The notes under the pieces are model-generated. The model saw only the letters and a program-made list of their open reading frames with translations, was not told the DNA's origin and made no database searches. The translations under genes were made by a program, and so were the position numbers. Positions 32,663 through 45,156 of a stretch of DNA of 64,000 nucleotides are shown here, piece by piece. The stretch covers positions 1 through 64,000 of the forward strand of contig JBAKBP010013207.1 of NCBI GenBank assembly GCA_037953745.1. The letters are read 5' to 3'. How positions within the stretch are numbered: the first letter of the stretch is position 1; each line of letters opens with the position of its first letter. The stretch is from Lithodes maja. Its lineage: Eukaryota > Arthropoda > Malacostraca > Decapoda > Lithodidae.

Positions 32663-35281
32663 CTATCCTGGATCATCAACCCTTGATAGACAATCTGCTA
32701 TCACGTTCTCACTCCCGGCAATATGCTGAATGTTGAGATTATACTCTTGGAGCATTAGGGACCACCTGGTCAACCGCATATTCCGATTGTGAAACTGATT
32801 TAGGAATTTCAAGGGATGATGGTCCGTATAAATCGTCACTACCGGGCCGTAGGCTGGAACATAAACTTCGAAATGTTTGAGCGACAAAACGATAGCAAGA
32901 AGCTCCTTCTCTATAGTCGAGTAATTCCTTTGTGCCGAATTAAACTTGCGAGAAAAGAAGCTCACTGGGTGTTCCAAGCCCTCGGAATCAGTCTGCAGTA
33001 ACACTGCCCCGGCACCCACACCGCTGGCATCAGTCGCCAGCTGAAAACTCCTGGAGAAGTCTGGGGCTCTCAAAATCGGATGTGTACACAGCAGGTGCTT
33101 GACTAGGTCGAAAGCCCTCTGACACTCCGCAGCCCAACAGAACTTCACTGACTTCGACAGTAGATCAGTTAACGGTGCTAAGACAGTAGAGTATCCCCGG
33201 ATGAAGCGCCTATAATAGCCTATCATACCTAGGAACCGCATGACCTGGCGCTTAGTGGTGGGCCTGGGAAACATATTGATAGCCTGTATCTTGCTCAGGG
33301 GGGGGCACACCCGGCCTAACCCGACCACGAAGCCAAGATACTGCACAGTAGCCTTTACAAACTCGCACTTCCTCAGGTTCACCACCAGCCCAGCATCGTG
33401 CAACTTCCCAAACAGGGTCTCTAAGTGCCTTAGGTGATTATCAAAATTGTCATCATACACTATCACGTCATCAAGGTAGACCGTGCAGTTAGGGATTTCG
33501 TCACAAATATCGTTCATCAGGTTCTGAAACGTGGCAGGTGCGTTCTTAAGCCCATAAGGCATTACGTTACATTGGTAGGTCTTGCCATCTACCACAAAAC
33601 CACAAACTTGCTTAGCTCGGTCCGACAGGGGTACTTGCCAGTAGCCTTTTACAAGATCAATTTTAGTAAGGTACTTTGCATTCCCTATCTTGTACACGCT
33701 GTCATCAACTCGAGGCAAAGGGTAAGGGTTGGTAGTGGTCAAGCCATTTAGCCTACGAAAATCTATGCAGAACCGCACCTTGCCGTCAGGTTTTGGCTGC
33801 AACGTGACGGGTGATGTCCACTTCACATAACCTTCAGTGATCATCCCTCTCTCAACCATGTACTTTAACTCCTCCCGTAAAGCTGGCAACTTTACCGGGG
33901 GCACACGGTAGGGCACTGACTTGAAGGGCACATTATCACCGACGTCCACGTCGTGCGTTACCGGAGTAGTGAGACCTGGGTGTTCGGCGAAAACAGAGGG
34001 GTATGACCTGAACAGGCCTAGGACAGCAGCACCCTGGTGCTCAGGCAGGTGACTTACAGCTTGCCTAGCCTCTTGTTCAGTATTCCCCGCCCACTGTTCC
34101 GCGGAAATGACACAGTCCCAGCTATCCTCCTCAGCAGCATGACTGTCCCCACCTCCTTCTCCACCCTGGCCGCTGCAGGCCAGCACAGGGACAGTGAGAG
34201 GCTCTGAGGGGCGTCTCACATACTCTTTCATGAGGTTAACATGACATAACTGATGTTTTTTTCTACGGTCAGGTGTTGCAACGAGATAATCAAGGTCGGA
34301 CAGTTTCTTAGCCACCACATACGGCCCAATAAACTTGGCAGAAAGGGGGTGTCCAGGCAAAGGTAAAAGCAACATTACCTCCTGACCCACCGAAAACTCC
34401 CGAAGCTTCACCTTGGCGTCATACTGGTGCTTCATGACCGCCTGTGCATTAACCAAGTTATTACCTGCCGCTGCCATGCAACCTATAAGTCTCTCCCGGC
34501 TCTCAAGGATATATTTAAGTACAGACCCCGGCTTCTCTTCGCCCTCCCAGATCTCTTTCACCATACTTAAAGGTCCTCTCACATTATGGCCAAAGACTAG
34601 TTGATTTGGACTGAACCCCAGGCTCTCTCCTGGGACTTCACGTGCAGCGAACAGAACATACGGCAGACCCAAATCCCAATCAGTGTCATGTTCTGCACAG
34701 TAACAGCGTAGCATACTCTTCAGGGTCGAGTGCCACCGCTCCAAGACTCCCTGATTCTCGGGATGGTAGGCTGACGACACTACAGAACATATACCGTGCA
34801 ACTGAAGGGTTTGCTTGAACAACTTGGATGTAAAATTGCTCCCCTGGTCTGACTGCACCTCACGTGGAAATCCATAACGGGAACAGAACAATAATAAGTT
34901 TTTAACAACTGCCTTTGCCGAGCCGTTTCTCATGGGGTATGCGTCCGGGTATCTCGTAGCCACATCCATGATTGTCAACAGGAATTTATTGCCACTACTA
35001 GTAGGCGGGAAAGGGCCAACCAAATCTACTACAACTTTGCTGAACGGAGGCCCGGTGACAGGTATGGGAAACAAAGGTGCCTTCGGGATTGTCTGGTTAG
35101 GCTTCCCCGTTGTCTGGCAGGTCGCACACCCAACCACCCATGCACAGACATCAGCCTTGACCCCAGGCCACCAGAAAAACCTGCCCAATGCCGCCAATGT
35201 TTTTGTTACACCCCAAATGACCCGCCACCGGCACATCATGCGCCAGACACAATAAGGACTCTCTATACTTATTTGGAACAA
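32663..35281 (-). pseudogene. Pol of copy A: integrase, reverse transcriptase, RNase H (frameshifted at its start)
   Basis: Domain order on the protein is integrase, then an integrase C-terminal/linker region, then RT and RNase H. The integrase has CATCQ of the HHCC finger, VVVDLVGP, SDQGSNF and GVLERWHSTL, giving the DD(35)E triad. RT shows WTSPVTLQPKPDGK, FCIDFRRLN, MPYGLKNAPATF and catalytic YLDD. RNase H shows ATDASGVGAG, the Glu in EKELLAI and YTDHHPL. One extra base near 35210, compared with copy C, puts this frame out of step with gag, so the first 23 residues of the listed frame are not real. The rest is open. Confidence 0.9.
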
Positions 35282-37763
35282 CCACCTGGTCTACTACCCT
35301 CGCACCGCCCTCCCACTTCGATTTGGGGTCTAGAAATCTGCGGTACAATATCCTGTTGAGCCTAAAGAAATCTCCCGGCTTCGCATCCCCATCTTCCTCC
35401 AACTCTATGGCACCAATGCTATAACGAGCTAGGCTAGCGTCTTGCAGCTGCTGCTCACTAATGTCCCTGGGCGTCAATGCATCAAGATGGTTTTGTAATA
35501 AGACATTACCCCGGCTAGTAGGCTCTACTGCCTTAGTGGCTCTCGCTACAGCTCTTGCCTCACGCGAAGTCTTACCCAACTCTGCCTTGTTACACACCAT
35601 ATCTGGGCCAGAGTCAACTCCCGTGTTTATTATAGGTCCAAGTACCGAATCACCGAGAAGTGCAGCAGAATCAATGTCCCTTTTCCTGCCCTTAGCAACC
35701 TTCTCCTGATCCTTCCTCCACTGTCCCCGAGGTTGAGTGCTAGGCTGTGCAGGAGCCGCAGAGCGAGATCGGGTTACCACACAGGCCATCTCATCCTGTT
35801 GGCACCTCCCAACCCATTCCCGATTCTCACCATCCACGTCGGCCGCCCTCTCGGCAACGACTAAGGGTGGAGTCCCGGAAGTGGGCACCGCAAAGTCGTT
35901 GCCGAGAAGAAGGTCGACGCCCTCAACTGGCAAACACTCAACGATCCCTACATCCAGCTCCCTGCACACCTCTCCCACTCTCAACTCCAACCTCACAAGT
36001 GGGTATGACCTCGTAGCATTTATACCCTGCACCACAACAACTCTGGCCGCATTTATCGGTTTCCCTGTGAAGTTCCTCAACAAAGTTTGCGAAGCCCCCG
36101 TATCCCTCAGCAAGTCAACCCTCCGTAGTTCACTCCCCCAGCTCACAAACCCGTGCCCCCGATGGCTACAGAAAGTGTCCCGGACAGGTGTCGAGCCTTC
36201 CGTACGCTTCTTTACCGCGTGTGCCTCAGCTGCTGACAACCTACCCCGGGCAGTTGCTGCAGCCTTCAGAGACACACCGATACTGTGAACCAATGACACC
36301 GGCTTAGCGGGAGTGTTACTAGGGCACTCACGTGAATAATGGCCTAGCTTCTGACATTTGTAACATTTCACATCCCCAATGGGCTTCTTCCCTTGTGCGG
36401 GCGAAGAAGGGGCCTGACCTTTAGTAAACGGGAGAGGCTTGTGTTTGTAGGTGTTATTAGGTGCAATGCATTTAGTGTGGTTATGTGTGTCATAGGATTT
36501 GTTATTATCGAAAACTCTGGTGGGTGGGGTATAGCGCCCCTTCTGCCCTGACTCAGCCCTCTGAGCGGCACCGCAACCACGAATCAATGATAATCTGAGG
36601 TCTGCCATCTTGGCAGCCTCCTCTACTGTCTTGGGACATTTTTCCTTAATGTTCAGCGTTAGATCGGTTCCAGTACATTTGTAAAACTGTTCCAGATAGA
36701 AAAGTTGCTTAATTTCCTCAGCCGACTCTGCGTGCTCGGACCGAAACCAGTTATTACATGCATCTGTTAAGTCCCGTGCGTGCTCCATAAAACTGACATC
36801 GCTCTTCTTATTCACGCCACGGAACTTCAATCTATAAGTTTCGGGTTGCAGTTCGTAGGCCCGGAGCACAGCCTCCTTCACCAGTCCATACACTACACTC
36901 TCGTCCAGTGACAGTGCATCGTAGGCTTTCAACCCCTTACCCACTAGACGTGATGAAACTAATGCTGCCCATTTAACCTCCGGCCAGTCATACTCACGAC
37001 ACTTCTTTTCGAAACGAGCAAAAAACTCAGTCACTGCTGTCTCATCAAATGCGGGTACTAACTTAATTAAATGCGAAAGTGAGTCTGTAACCCCGTGCCC
37101 ACCACCGAGATGACGCCCCGTGGTCTCTACTCTAGACTTCTCGACATCCATTTCAGCCTGGTACCTGGTTGCATCCTGATTGGCTTGGATTCTAGCAACC
37201 TCTATGCGTTCTATACTAGCCTGTTGTATCTGAGTCTCCTGCAGCTTAAACTTAGCTAGTTCTAGCTGAAATAACATCTCAGGAGACAGGCCTGGGGGGG
37301 GAGAGCACAAAATGGGGGATCCACACCGAGACGTGTTTACGGGTAAGCCAGCTTGCCCTTGAGAACCCTACTGCTGCATCGTGCTAAGACTCGCTGGCTG
37401 AGGGCCCAGCTCAGGGGTAGAGTGGAATGGAGGCTTGGAGGGAACCCCCCAAGACCCCACTCCACCCACCGCCCCATCGCCATCACCCAACAAACATGCC
37501 ACCAAATTCTTCTTGGGCCAACTGTCAGGACAGTCCCGCCCCAAAACCGTGGCTAAACAGCGAAGACCGTAACAATCAATAGCCTGCAGGCGCTGTTCGG
37601 TCAAAGGTGTCTGCAAAAATGCCCGGGCATCCCTCTCTCCACTTATAACACTCCCCTCCCTAAACATCTGTTGTACTTGCTGGTTACTAGGCTGTACCGT
37701 GTTATCCTCCCCCGTAAATGATGAGTCATTAGACATAGTGCTGGTTATACAATTGCTGTTCAT
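35151..37763 (-). pseudogene. Gag-protease region of copy A, interrupted by one stop codon
   Basis: Two collinear in-frame pieces (37763-37368 and 37364-35151) are separated by a TAG at 37365-37367, where copy C has GAG. The capsid-like gag region precedes a CCHC zinc knuckle CYKCQKLGHYSRECP (about 36326-36370). An aspartic protease follows, with active site LLRDTGASQTLL (Asp codon near 36103). The Gln/Glu/Arg-rich segment before the capsid region (QQASIERIEVARIQ) looks like a coiled coil. Gag packages the RNA and protease matures the polyprotein. The frame was originally continuous with pol. Confidence 0.88.
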
Positions 37764-37989
37764 AAAAAAAAAGAAGTGCTTATTACTAATTGCAGTCTCG
37801 ACTCATAAAATGTTAAAGATGCTTGAATGACTCTACTCTAGACACCCCCAACGAAACAATCTGCAAGTCCACCAATACAATAATGACACAATAAAAATTC
37901 CTCCAATATGCAAGAAAATTCTAGCCAGCTCTACTAGGTAGCATAGAATAGTTCTCCAAAAAACATGTGATAGGATACTACTGAATCTT

Positions 37990-38007
37990 GTGCAAGGTCG
38001 CCATTTT
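37990..38007 (-). other. Candidate primer-binding site of copy A
   Basis: Just inside the 5' LTR the minus strand reads AAAATGGCGACCTTGCACAA. The TGGCGACC start is of the kind that pairs with a tRNA 3' end. I cannot assign the tRNA. Confidence 0.5.
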
Positions 38008-39812
38008 TGTTACGGCTGGATCGGCAATACATATTCGGGATTCTTGATCGTAGGACAGAAATGGCTTATGTGACAACGACACGCTCGATTCCAGTCCCAA
38101 ATACTATATGCTCCAGACAACAAAAGCACCAACGCCCTACAGAGTTATCGTCTATGGTAACGAGGTACCTTAACTCAGCGAAAGTGTACAACAGGGGTAG
38201 GCTATGAGGCTAAACTCCCTCAGACATTTATAGGTTACGTTATTACTAAAGAAATGCAATACTCAAGAAACTACGTTAATATTAAGCCTCTAATAATGTA
38301 GAATAGAAGCAGGCTAAAGGTATGACAGTGAAATGCTAAATGACAAATGTACACGCCTACTTGAAAGCGTGTGCACTAGAATAACTGTCCCCTACTAACA
38401 TGCACTAGCATGTAGCATACAAGATGTTCATGATCCAGTAGATACCTAATAATACACATGGAAGGAACATAAATAGTAGTCACTTATTGTAATAATGAAT
38501 CTATACTTGGAATAACTAAAAGGTTGCAGGCAACAGTACTGCGCCGGTAGCCTACTACCGCATAGGCTACTTCGCTTCTCTCACTCTGTCTCCCCTCTGA
38601 GTCCGTATGCGCCCTACGCAACGGAACTCCGGACACAGCAGCAAAACGACAGTGCAGTTAATTGATACATGAAAGTATTAATAGTGTTGTCTTGTGTGTG
38701 AGTAATGTGTATTGTAAAGTGTTACATACATAAACTTAAAGAGAGCTGCAATGCATAGTAAAATAAAGATACAACCCACTCATCATCCCCATGTGTTCTA
38801 GCTAGCAGGCCAAGTCACAGGAACAACGAGTCCCAGCACCGAAAGCGAGAACCCAGGAAAAGACTGCAGAGAACACAAGGACAGATAAATTACGTTACTC
38901 TACTATACCGGCACTACGAGCGAGCTGTAGTCTCTGGTACTGCACTCGCTCCTGGCTCGGTAGGCAAATCAAGGCTAAGTCCTCACCCCTCTACAGACAA
39001 CTCCTGGGCATGGTCGGGCTCTTACACATGGCACTAGTCTAGTCACAAATTGGATGATGAGCTGGGCATATAACTCGTGAACATGTAGAACGTTCACCAA
39101 CTATCCTCATCAAGAAGATCGCTGTTCACATTAACCCCTTAAATCTAATACATGTAAATATATGCTTGTCCTAAGAGTAATACGAGAGGTGAGTGCTGAA
39201 ACTCCTTTAGGACCTCAAGGGAAGGTTATGCATTTAAATAGAGAGAAGAATGAAATGAGAGTAATGTCGTCAGAGAGAAAGAGTGCAACCGTGAGAAATT
39301 GGGAGAGAGGGCAAGGGATGTTAGAATCTCAAAGGTTCTAGGCAACCTGATCATGGAACACACAGCGAGCCTCCATGCAATGTGCAGTACGACAACATGG
39401 GCAGCCAGGCAGCATATGCAGGCGGCAATGTACTACCAACCCTGTCGCACCTAGCTATAAGCGCAGGGCTGCCAACCGGTCCATACGTCTGGCAACCACC
39501 CCCCCGGCAGCGTGGCGCACCGCTACCCTCTCGCTCTGAAGTCCAACTCACTCTCTCTCTCTGAATTCCCACTGTCTTATCTATCAACTTCTCTATTGAT
39601 ACTACATATTAAATGGAAGGTCTCAACATGGCTTAAAACAAAACCCACCACTGGTTAGCAAATGACGAGACCTTTGCAGAGATACAAAGAACATAGTTAT
39701 ACGTTGTCACACTCAATATAAGCAGCCAGCATGGTACAGCGCGGTACCGTGGTGGTACAGTGGAGTACCAAGGAGTACAATCAGGTTGCGTTGCCACGCA
39801 CTGGGCGTCACA
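38008..39812 (-). repeat. 5' LTR of copy A (1805 bp)
   Basis: It is the partner of 30578-32382 with identical length and ends, and should carry the promoter for the minus-strand transcript. The copies differ by isolated substitutions such as GCGCGTG versus GCGTGTG. Confidence 0.95.
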
Positions 39813-40001
39813 ATGTAAAGTAAGGGAACAGTATACTGTATATTAGAGGAAAGAGAAGGGGAAATAAGAGAGTGAGAGAGAGGGAGAGCACTGAACTAAA
39901 CAAAGGAAGCTATATTTTGGCAGCATTTGGCTCCTATTTTATACCGGCACCTGCGACTGTACTGCATGTTAATTATTATATGGGGCAGGTGTTTTGCTCT
40001 A

Positions 40002-40047
<46 letters not shown>

Positions 40048-43000
40048 ATGGTTGCCGAGATAAAATGATAGACTAAATGCCCGTGTGAATACGCCATAAT
40101 GGGAAAGCAGAAGAAAAATAAATGCTCTGCAAAACTGGAGCGTACACGGAATAATGCATAGACTGTCCTGTAGGCCTAACAAAGCTGGTACACATTATAT
40201 TATGTGTACTATTTAAAGCACATTTCAAAAACTTCACTATTGTATCATTCATTATGATTAATGTAATATGTGTATAATGTATATGTTCATGGAGTCTGAA
40301 ATATAATTTTAATTATTACGCCAAACAATTATAACTCGCTGAATATGTGTACCAGTTTCGTTAATGGCTACTTGATCAAATGTGTACACCAAAATGTTGC
40401 AGTATCTTACATGAAGATAGCATGATAAAGAGAGCCAATACTCCGAGTAAGAGATAAAAGAGCACGTTAATTGGGTTCTGAATTGTCCTTGAAGCGAACA
40501 CAAGAGGGATATTTCAATAGCTGAGGAAGTTCGATGATATTCATTAAACTGATCAATTAGATGACGACTTATTTTATTATATTCAAGCCCTTCGCTGATG
40601 ATTTTAATATTATACTTAAAAATACAAGACAACTTGACCTAGACATAGATAATATGTAATAAAGACAACAGATCAAAAACCTCCTCTTGAACTCAACTCA
40701 AGCTTGAATTTTGTTTTTCAACCAGCCAAGAAATAATGAATGACGTCAGGGTGAAGACGAATTATATGATAACATTGAAGAAATTACCACAACATAAAAC
40801 TAGAAGCATCATTTCAGTGAATATCAAACGCACTATTGTAACTTCTTGATTTAGGGCAAATTATGCAAAATGTGCAAGGATGGGGATATGAGTTCATGAC
40901 ACCATGTAGGACATGAAAAAGATCACACATTTGTAGAATACATAAATACAATATTTATAAACATGAGTGGAAGGTGAACGCAATACAAATACTCCAACTG
41001 TGTCTCAAAAAGAGAGAGCGAGAGAGAGAGAGAGAAAGAGAGAGCGAGATACAAATAGGTATGAACAATAAACAATGTCATTAGAAAGAGATACATTTCA
41101 GTCGAAACGAAAGAGTATTTGTTTGAATTTGCTATTTATCACTCTTTCTCCTTGTTTGGCTCCCCAGCAATGGTTTTCTCTCTCTACCAACAGCCACTTG
41201 TTGTTATGTTTACTTTCTGACGGTGTTTACTGGTAAGAATCTCAAGGGAACCTTTATTGTATCTCTCTCTTCTTGTATATTACTGTAACCAACCTAGTAA
41301 TTGTATTTTCTTTAGTCCGAACAAGATTAGTCCGTCGCCCTGTTCACAAACACATGTGAGCACATACTTTTACATATTGTATATTATTTGTTTTCTTTTC
41401 ACCTAACTTATCTAACACAGCTTAGCTAACCTAACCTATCCGCTCACCTTTCTGGCTGTCTTCCTGCCACCTGTCTGTCTCTCTACCCTTTCTGCCAACC
41501 TACCTGTTTGTCTGTCTGTCAACTTACCTGTCTGTGAGTATACCTACCTGTCTACCCACGCATCTCTCTACTTGTATCTATATTATTATTACCTTGTAAA
41601 TCTTACCATTATCAGCTTGTCTGTCTGCCTACCAGTCTCCTCAAATTACGTTCATCCCTTTACAACCGGACTGACCCTAGTAATCGTAGGGTGGACCTCA
41701 GCCCAGGATTTATGTGACGATGGTCCAGCCGCCTCCCATTCTCACACAACCTGCGACTAGGTCACGCACCCGGATAAATTCATAATATTCCAGTCACTGT
41801 TGTCCAAATCACCCGACCTAAACATATTTATTCAATTCTGCCGGCTGACTATCCCCACCCAATAGATTTTAATTTTCTATCCTTCTTCCTTCCCCCCCCC
41901 CCCCCACACCCTCCTGTTTTGCATTCCATTATATTTTCATTGCCTCTTGGCCTTTTATTATCTATCCCCGGCCACCTTTTGTCCTATCACCTTTCTCTGG
42001 CCCCATTGTCCCTTCCAATAATTTGTCATCACCTCATCAACCTCACGTACTCGGCCCCCTGCTAGCCTCCAACCCTTTTCAACTACCACTCCCCTTCCTC
42101 CTCATCTCTCCCCTCCCTCAACCATCCCCTTTCCCTTCCTAAATCACCCTCCCCCATCCCTGTCCTCATATCCTCCTAGCTAATAATTATCAGCTAATAT
42201 CTCCATTTTTAAGTCTAGAGTTAATGCTTTTTTGCAGCATTAATTCTAATTTTTAAACTTATTTTATTCTATTTTATTGTATTATATTTAAGCTTGATAT
42301 CCTCCACTGTATAATATGTTATCTGTGTTTAATATGTGTATATGTACAGTACAGTATACAGTGTATGTTTTTATTTTTTCCTAAGTTGCCATAGTCTCTC
42401 TCCTGTGCCTCCGGGTGTTTTGTGTGGATTGATCTTGATGGTGTTTCTGCACCCTGGTTGGAGACTTCGGCATCTCATATTATAATAATAATAATAATAA
42501 TAGTCTTTGCCATTCCATCCACCCTTTTCCTGACCCCAACCCTTGCCATCCTTCCCTACACCATCTACTGTTCCTTTTCCACCATCTCAGACTCTCTTTC
42601 CTCACCATCTCTGATCTAGCACTTATTGAAATACACCTTTATAATAATGTTGTCACCAATTGAACTCTACCTCCAGTTTAAATGTCAATCTCGGTACAAA
42701 ACAGTAGCAATATATTTCTAGCATTAATCAATAGCTAACTGTATTTTTGAGTGACATCACCTTACCCTTTACATACGGTAAATCTGTTCGGAACTTATTT
42801 AAATTGTGCAGCAATTAACACATTACACACACACAGAATAGCATGGTCCTGGTGAAGTTACTTTCAGTATTTGTAAACAGAATGACCAAGCGACGCATTT
42901 GTTAAGCTCAATAAAGACGCCTAATGTTAACAAGAGTAAAAGGAGCAACACGTTACCATACTAAATGGGACCCCTATGCACTATTTATGATGTCACTGTA

Positions 43001-43118
43001 GTTGCCCACACTGTTATAAGTAATCAGTTATTTGTTGGTCAGAAGATAGGCAGCACTATTGCCAATATAGTAATGTACACACATAGTAAACCGCCATTAT
43101 TGTAAATAGTCTACCATC
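39813..43118. other. Long non-coding stretch with simple repeats
   Basis: No gene is supported. (TA)n lies at about 40005-40045, (GA)n at about 41009-41050, CCTGTCTGTCTG-rich low complexity at 41440-41560, poly-C at about 41893-41907 and (ATA)n at about 42480-42501. A 107-residue frame (40309-40632, minus) has no recognisable domain. 42350-42500 may be a retroposed tail, since CATATT followed by (ATA)n resembles the segment at 22735-22875. Confidence 0.6.
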
Positions 43119-43586
43119 TTTATTACGTGAACTAAAGGTATGATACAGTTAACACAATACTTTTATAGAGCAGAAAATATTGTACACACGGATGATTAAG
43201 TACTTGGATCAACACAAATATTATTGTTTTTCATAAACGCTTGCACAAACAAAGCATTACAAAGGTCCTTGATCTTTCTCATTTAAATGCTTATCTCTTG
43301 TTGCAAAAACATAACAAGGATTCCTAATGCTTAAAGGCTTCTCTCCAAGATCAAAGTGGGCAACCAATTCAATACCAGGGCTTTCAGACACCAGAACAAA
43401 GTTAATTATCCTTGCTTCCTGGAAAGTGCTGCCTTTGTCTAGTACTGGAATTAGCTTTGTTTGCAGACGATGGATTCCGCTGCATCCTCGGTACGTTTGG
43501 CTCAATCCCCAATGATTAAATGCAGTACACAGTTTGGAATATATAAACACTAATGCAAACCCCTCTTGAACCATTAATATTGTGCA
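43119..43586 (-). CDS. Candidate terminal exon and 3' UTR of a host gene, product unknown
   Basis: The minus strand has a good 3' splice site, a pyrimidine-rich tract TTTGTTTTCTTCTAG ending at 43587. The frame is open from 43586 to a stop at 43257-43259, about 109 residues. A 3' UTR follows with AATAAA at 43119-43124. The protein is not low-complexity or transposon-like; it includes HWGLSQTYRGCSGIHRLQ, IELVAHFDLGEKPLSIRNP and CYVFATRDKHL. I do not recognise the family. The local sequence is not repeated elsewhere in the window. No upstream exon could be identified, so it could also be an isolated exon of a broken gene. Confidence 0.5.
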
Positions 43587-43794
43587 CTAGAAGAAAACAA
43601 ATAAAGCTAACAAAAATAAAAGAAGATAACTCCTCTCTATCTTTGAACTCAACATATTTTCATTCAATACTTAATAAAATTTGATATATTAGATGCCATC
43701 AATTTATGGTACTGTGCCCGCATTTATGAAAGAGAGTATAATGTTTTCAGTGTTAGACTTTTACTACTAACTAATTATTAATTTATTCAAGGCA

Positions 43795-43985
43795 ACCCAT
43801 CTACGGGAGACAACCTTATATAAATCTGGATGGATGGGACACATTAGCCTTTGTCGGCAACCTGTCTAGGGGAGTAAACTTTATTCAAATCCGTACTGCT
43901 TACCTAAGTGTGAAGCAGGTTAGTGGATGGACTAGCCGCACACCACTAAAACTATATTAGTGCTAAAAAGATAAATGATTGTTAC
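43795..43985 (+). repeat. Partial copy of the 370-bp interspersed repeat
   Basis: It matches the first half of 12401-12769 (CTAGGGGAGTAAAC, CAGGTTAGTGGATGGA, ACACCACT). It is diverged and stops where a SINE begins. Confidence 0.7.
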
Positions 43986-44117
43986 CTCCACCAACCGACT
44001 TTACTCCTAAACCCAATTAATGAAATCAACAAATACATGTGGCAGTCCAGGGATTCGAACCTAGGATGCTCACACCGAAATTCAGTGCATTTATCCATTG
44101 CGCTACGAAGACAGTTA
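43985..44117 (-). mobile_element. tRNA-derived SINE, family 2, copy 2
   Basis: It has the same structure as 30185-30312: minus-strand B box GGTTCGAATCC (44051-44061), A-box region near 44090-44105 and the same tail. The tail alone occurs again at about 44306-44350. Confidence 0.65.
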
Positions 44118-44359
44118 AAGAATGGTGGACAAGCCTACGATTTATTATGCAGTTTCGAATCCTGCATATCAATCTAAGCAATTACACACTTTCCAAATGC
44201 GCTATCATAGGCTATGGGTAGATGAATGGAAGGAGTAATTAATTTAATGGGGCCTTAACCCAAAGGAAGGCCTCTCTATAAACTACCCCTGAACCTAAAT
44301 TAATTATTATGTTACCTCCACCAACCGACTTTACTCCTAAACCCAATTAACTAGCAACT
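44118..44359. other. Non-coding, includes a second partial SINE tail
   Basis: 44306-44350 repeats the SINE tail (CCTCCACCAACCGACTTTAC). Nothing else is recognised. Confidence 0.5.
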
Positions 44360-44535
44360 ATTCCGATTGGGGCAGAGATCATCATTTTATTTGTAATGCT
44401 TCCAAACCCCAATATCTCCATCTATCTACCTGTCACAATCTTCCATATGACTATCCATATCTATTCATCATCGCACTAATCAACCATTCGTCTTCTCTCA
44501 GCATTCTTGATATCTCATATTCTTTTCATATACCA
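44360..44535 (+). mobile_element. Short Jockey/I-like retroelement fragment
   Basis: About 170 bp match 53185-53345 of the young copy, for example TTCCGATTGGGGCAGAGA and CTTCTCTCAGCATTCTTG. It is strongly diverged, with stops in all frames. Confidence 0.65.
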
Positions 44536-44663
44536 ATATATGGAGTAAATTACTGGTTAACTAATCTCGGTGGCTCTTATGTTCAGTTTGGTCAATAACT
44601 TCCAATACCACATATAATACATAATAAATACAGAGTTCATCAAATATCTTCAGTAAATTTAGA

Positions 44664-45156
44664 TTTGTCCATATAAGATGTTGTGGTCTATATTTGTCCA
44701 TATAAGATGTTGTGGTCTATATTTGTCCATATAAGATGTTGTGGTCTATATTTGTCCATATAAGATGTTGTGGTCTATATTTGTCCATATAAGATGTTGT
44801 GGTCTATATTTGTCCATATAAGATGTTGTGGTCTATATTTGTCCATATAAGATGTTGTGGTCTATATTTGTCCATATAAGATGTTGTGGTCTATATTTGT
44901 CCATATAAGATGTTGTGGTCTATATTTGTCCATATAAGATGTTGTGGTCTATATTTGTCCATATAAGATGTTGTGGTCTATATTTGTCCATATAAGATGT
45001 TGTGGTCTATATTTGTCCATATAAGATGTTGTGGTCTATATTTGTCCATATAAGATGTTGTGGTCTATATTTGTCCATATAAGATGTTGTGGTCTATATT
45101 TGTCCATATAAGATGTTGTGGTCTATATTTGTCCATATAAGATGTTGTGGTCTATA
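44664..45156 (+). repeat. Minisatellite, 17 perfect copies of a 29-bp unit
   Basis: The unit starts TTTGTCCATATAAGATGTTG and continues TGGTCTATA. Unit starts run from 44664 to 45128 at exact 29-bp steps and I saw no variant base. Unit identity implies very recent expansion or homogenisation, or possibly an assembly effect on copy number. Confidence 0.95.

Larger units (their letters stand above)
30578..39812 (-). mobile_element. Gmr1-like Ty3/gypsy LTR retrotransposon, complete copy A
   Basis: Two 1805-bp LTRs in the same orientation enclose gag, protease, integrase, RT and RNase H, all on the minus strand. The integrase lies upstream of RT, as described for the Gmr1 group and for Ty1/copia, while the RT (YLDD) and integrase sequences are gypsy-like. 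A G-rich polypurine tract and a candidate primer-binding site abut the LTRs. The LTRs differ at only about five positions by eye, so insertion was recent. The flanks (GCATAT on the left, ATGTA on the right) show no convincing target duplication. Confidence 0.92.

Noticed and set aside
35737..36288. 183-codon plus-strand frame opposite gag
   Set aside because: It is antisense to the conserved gag-protease region, repeated at 62057-62605 opposite copy C, and has no domain of its own.
40309..40632. 107-codon minus-strand host gene
   Set aside because: No domain, splice or UTR signals and AT-driven composition; it is likely a chance frame.
44664..45156. CRISPR-like regular repeat array
   Set aside because: Units are contiguous with no spacers and the setting is eukaryotic, so this is a minisatellite.
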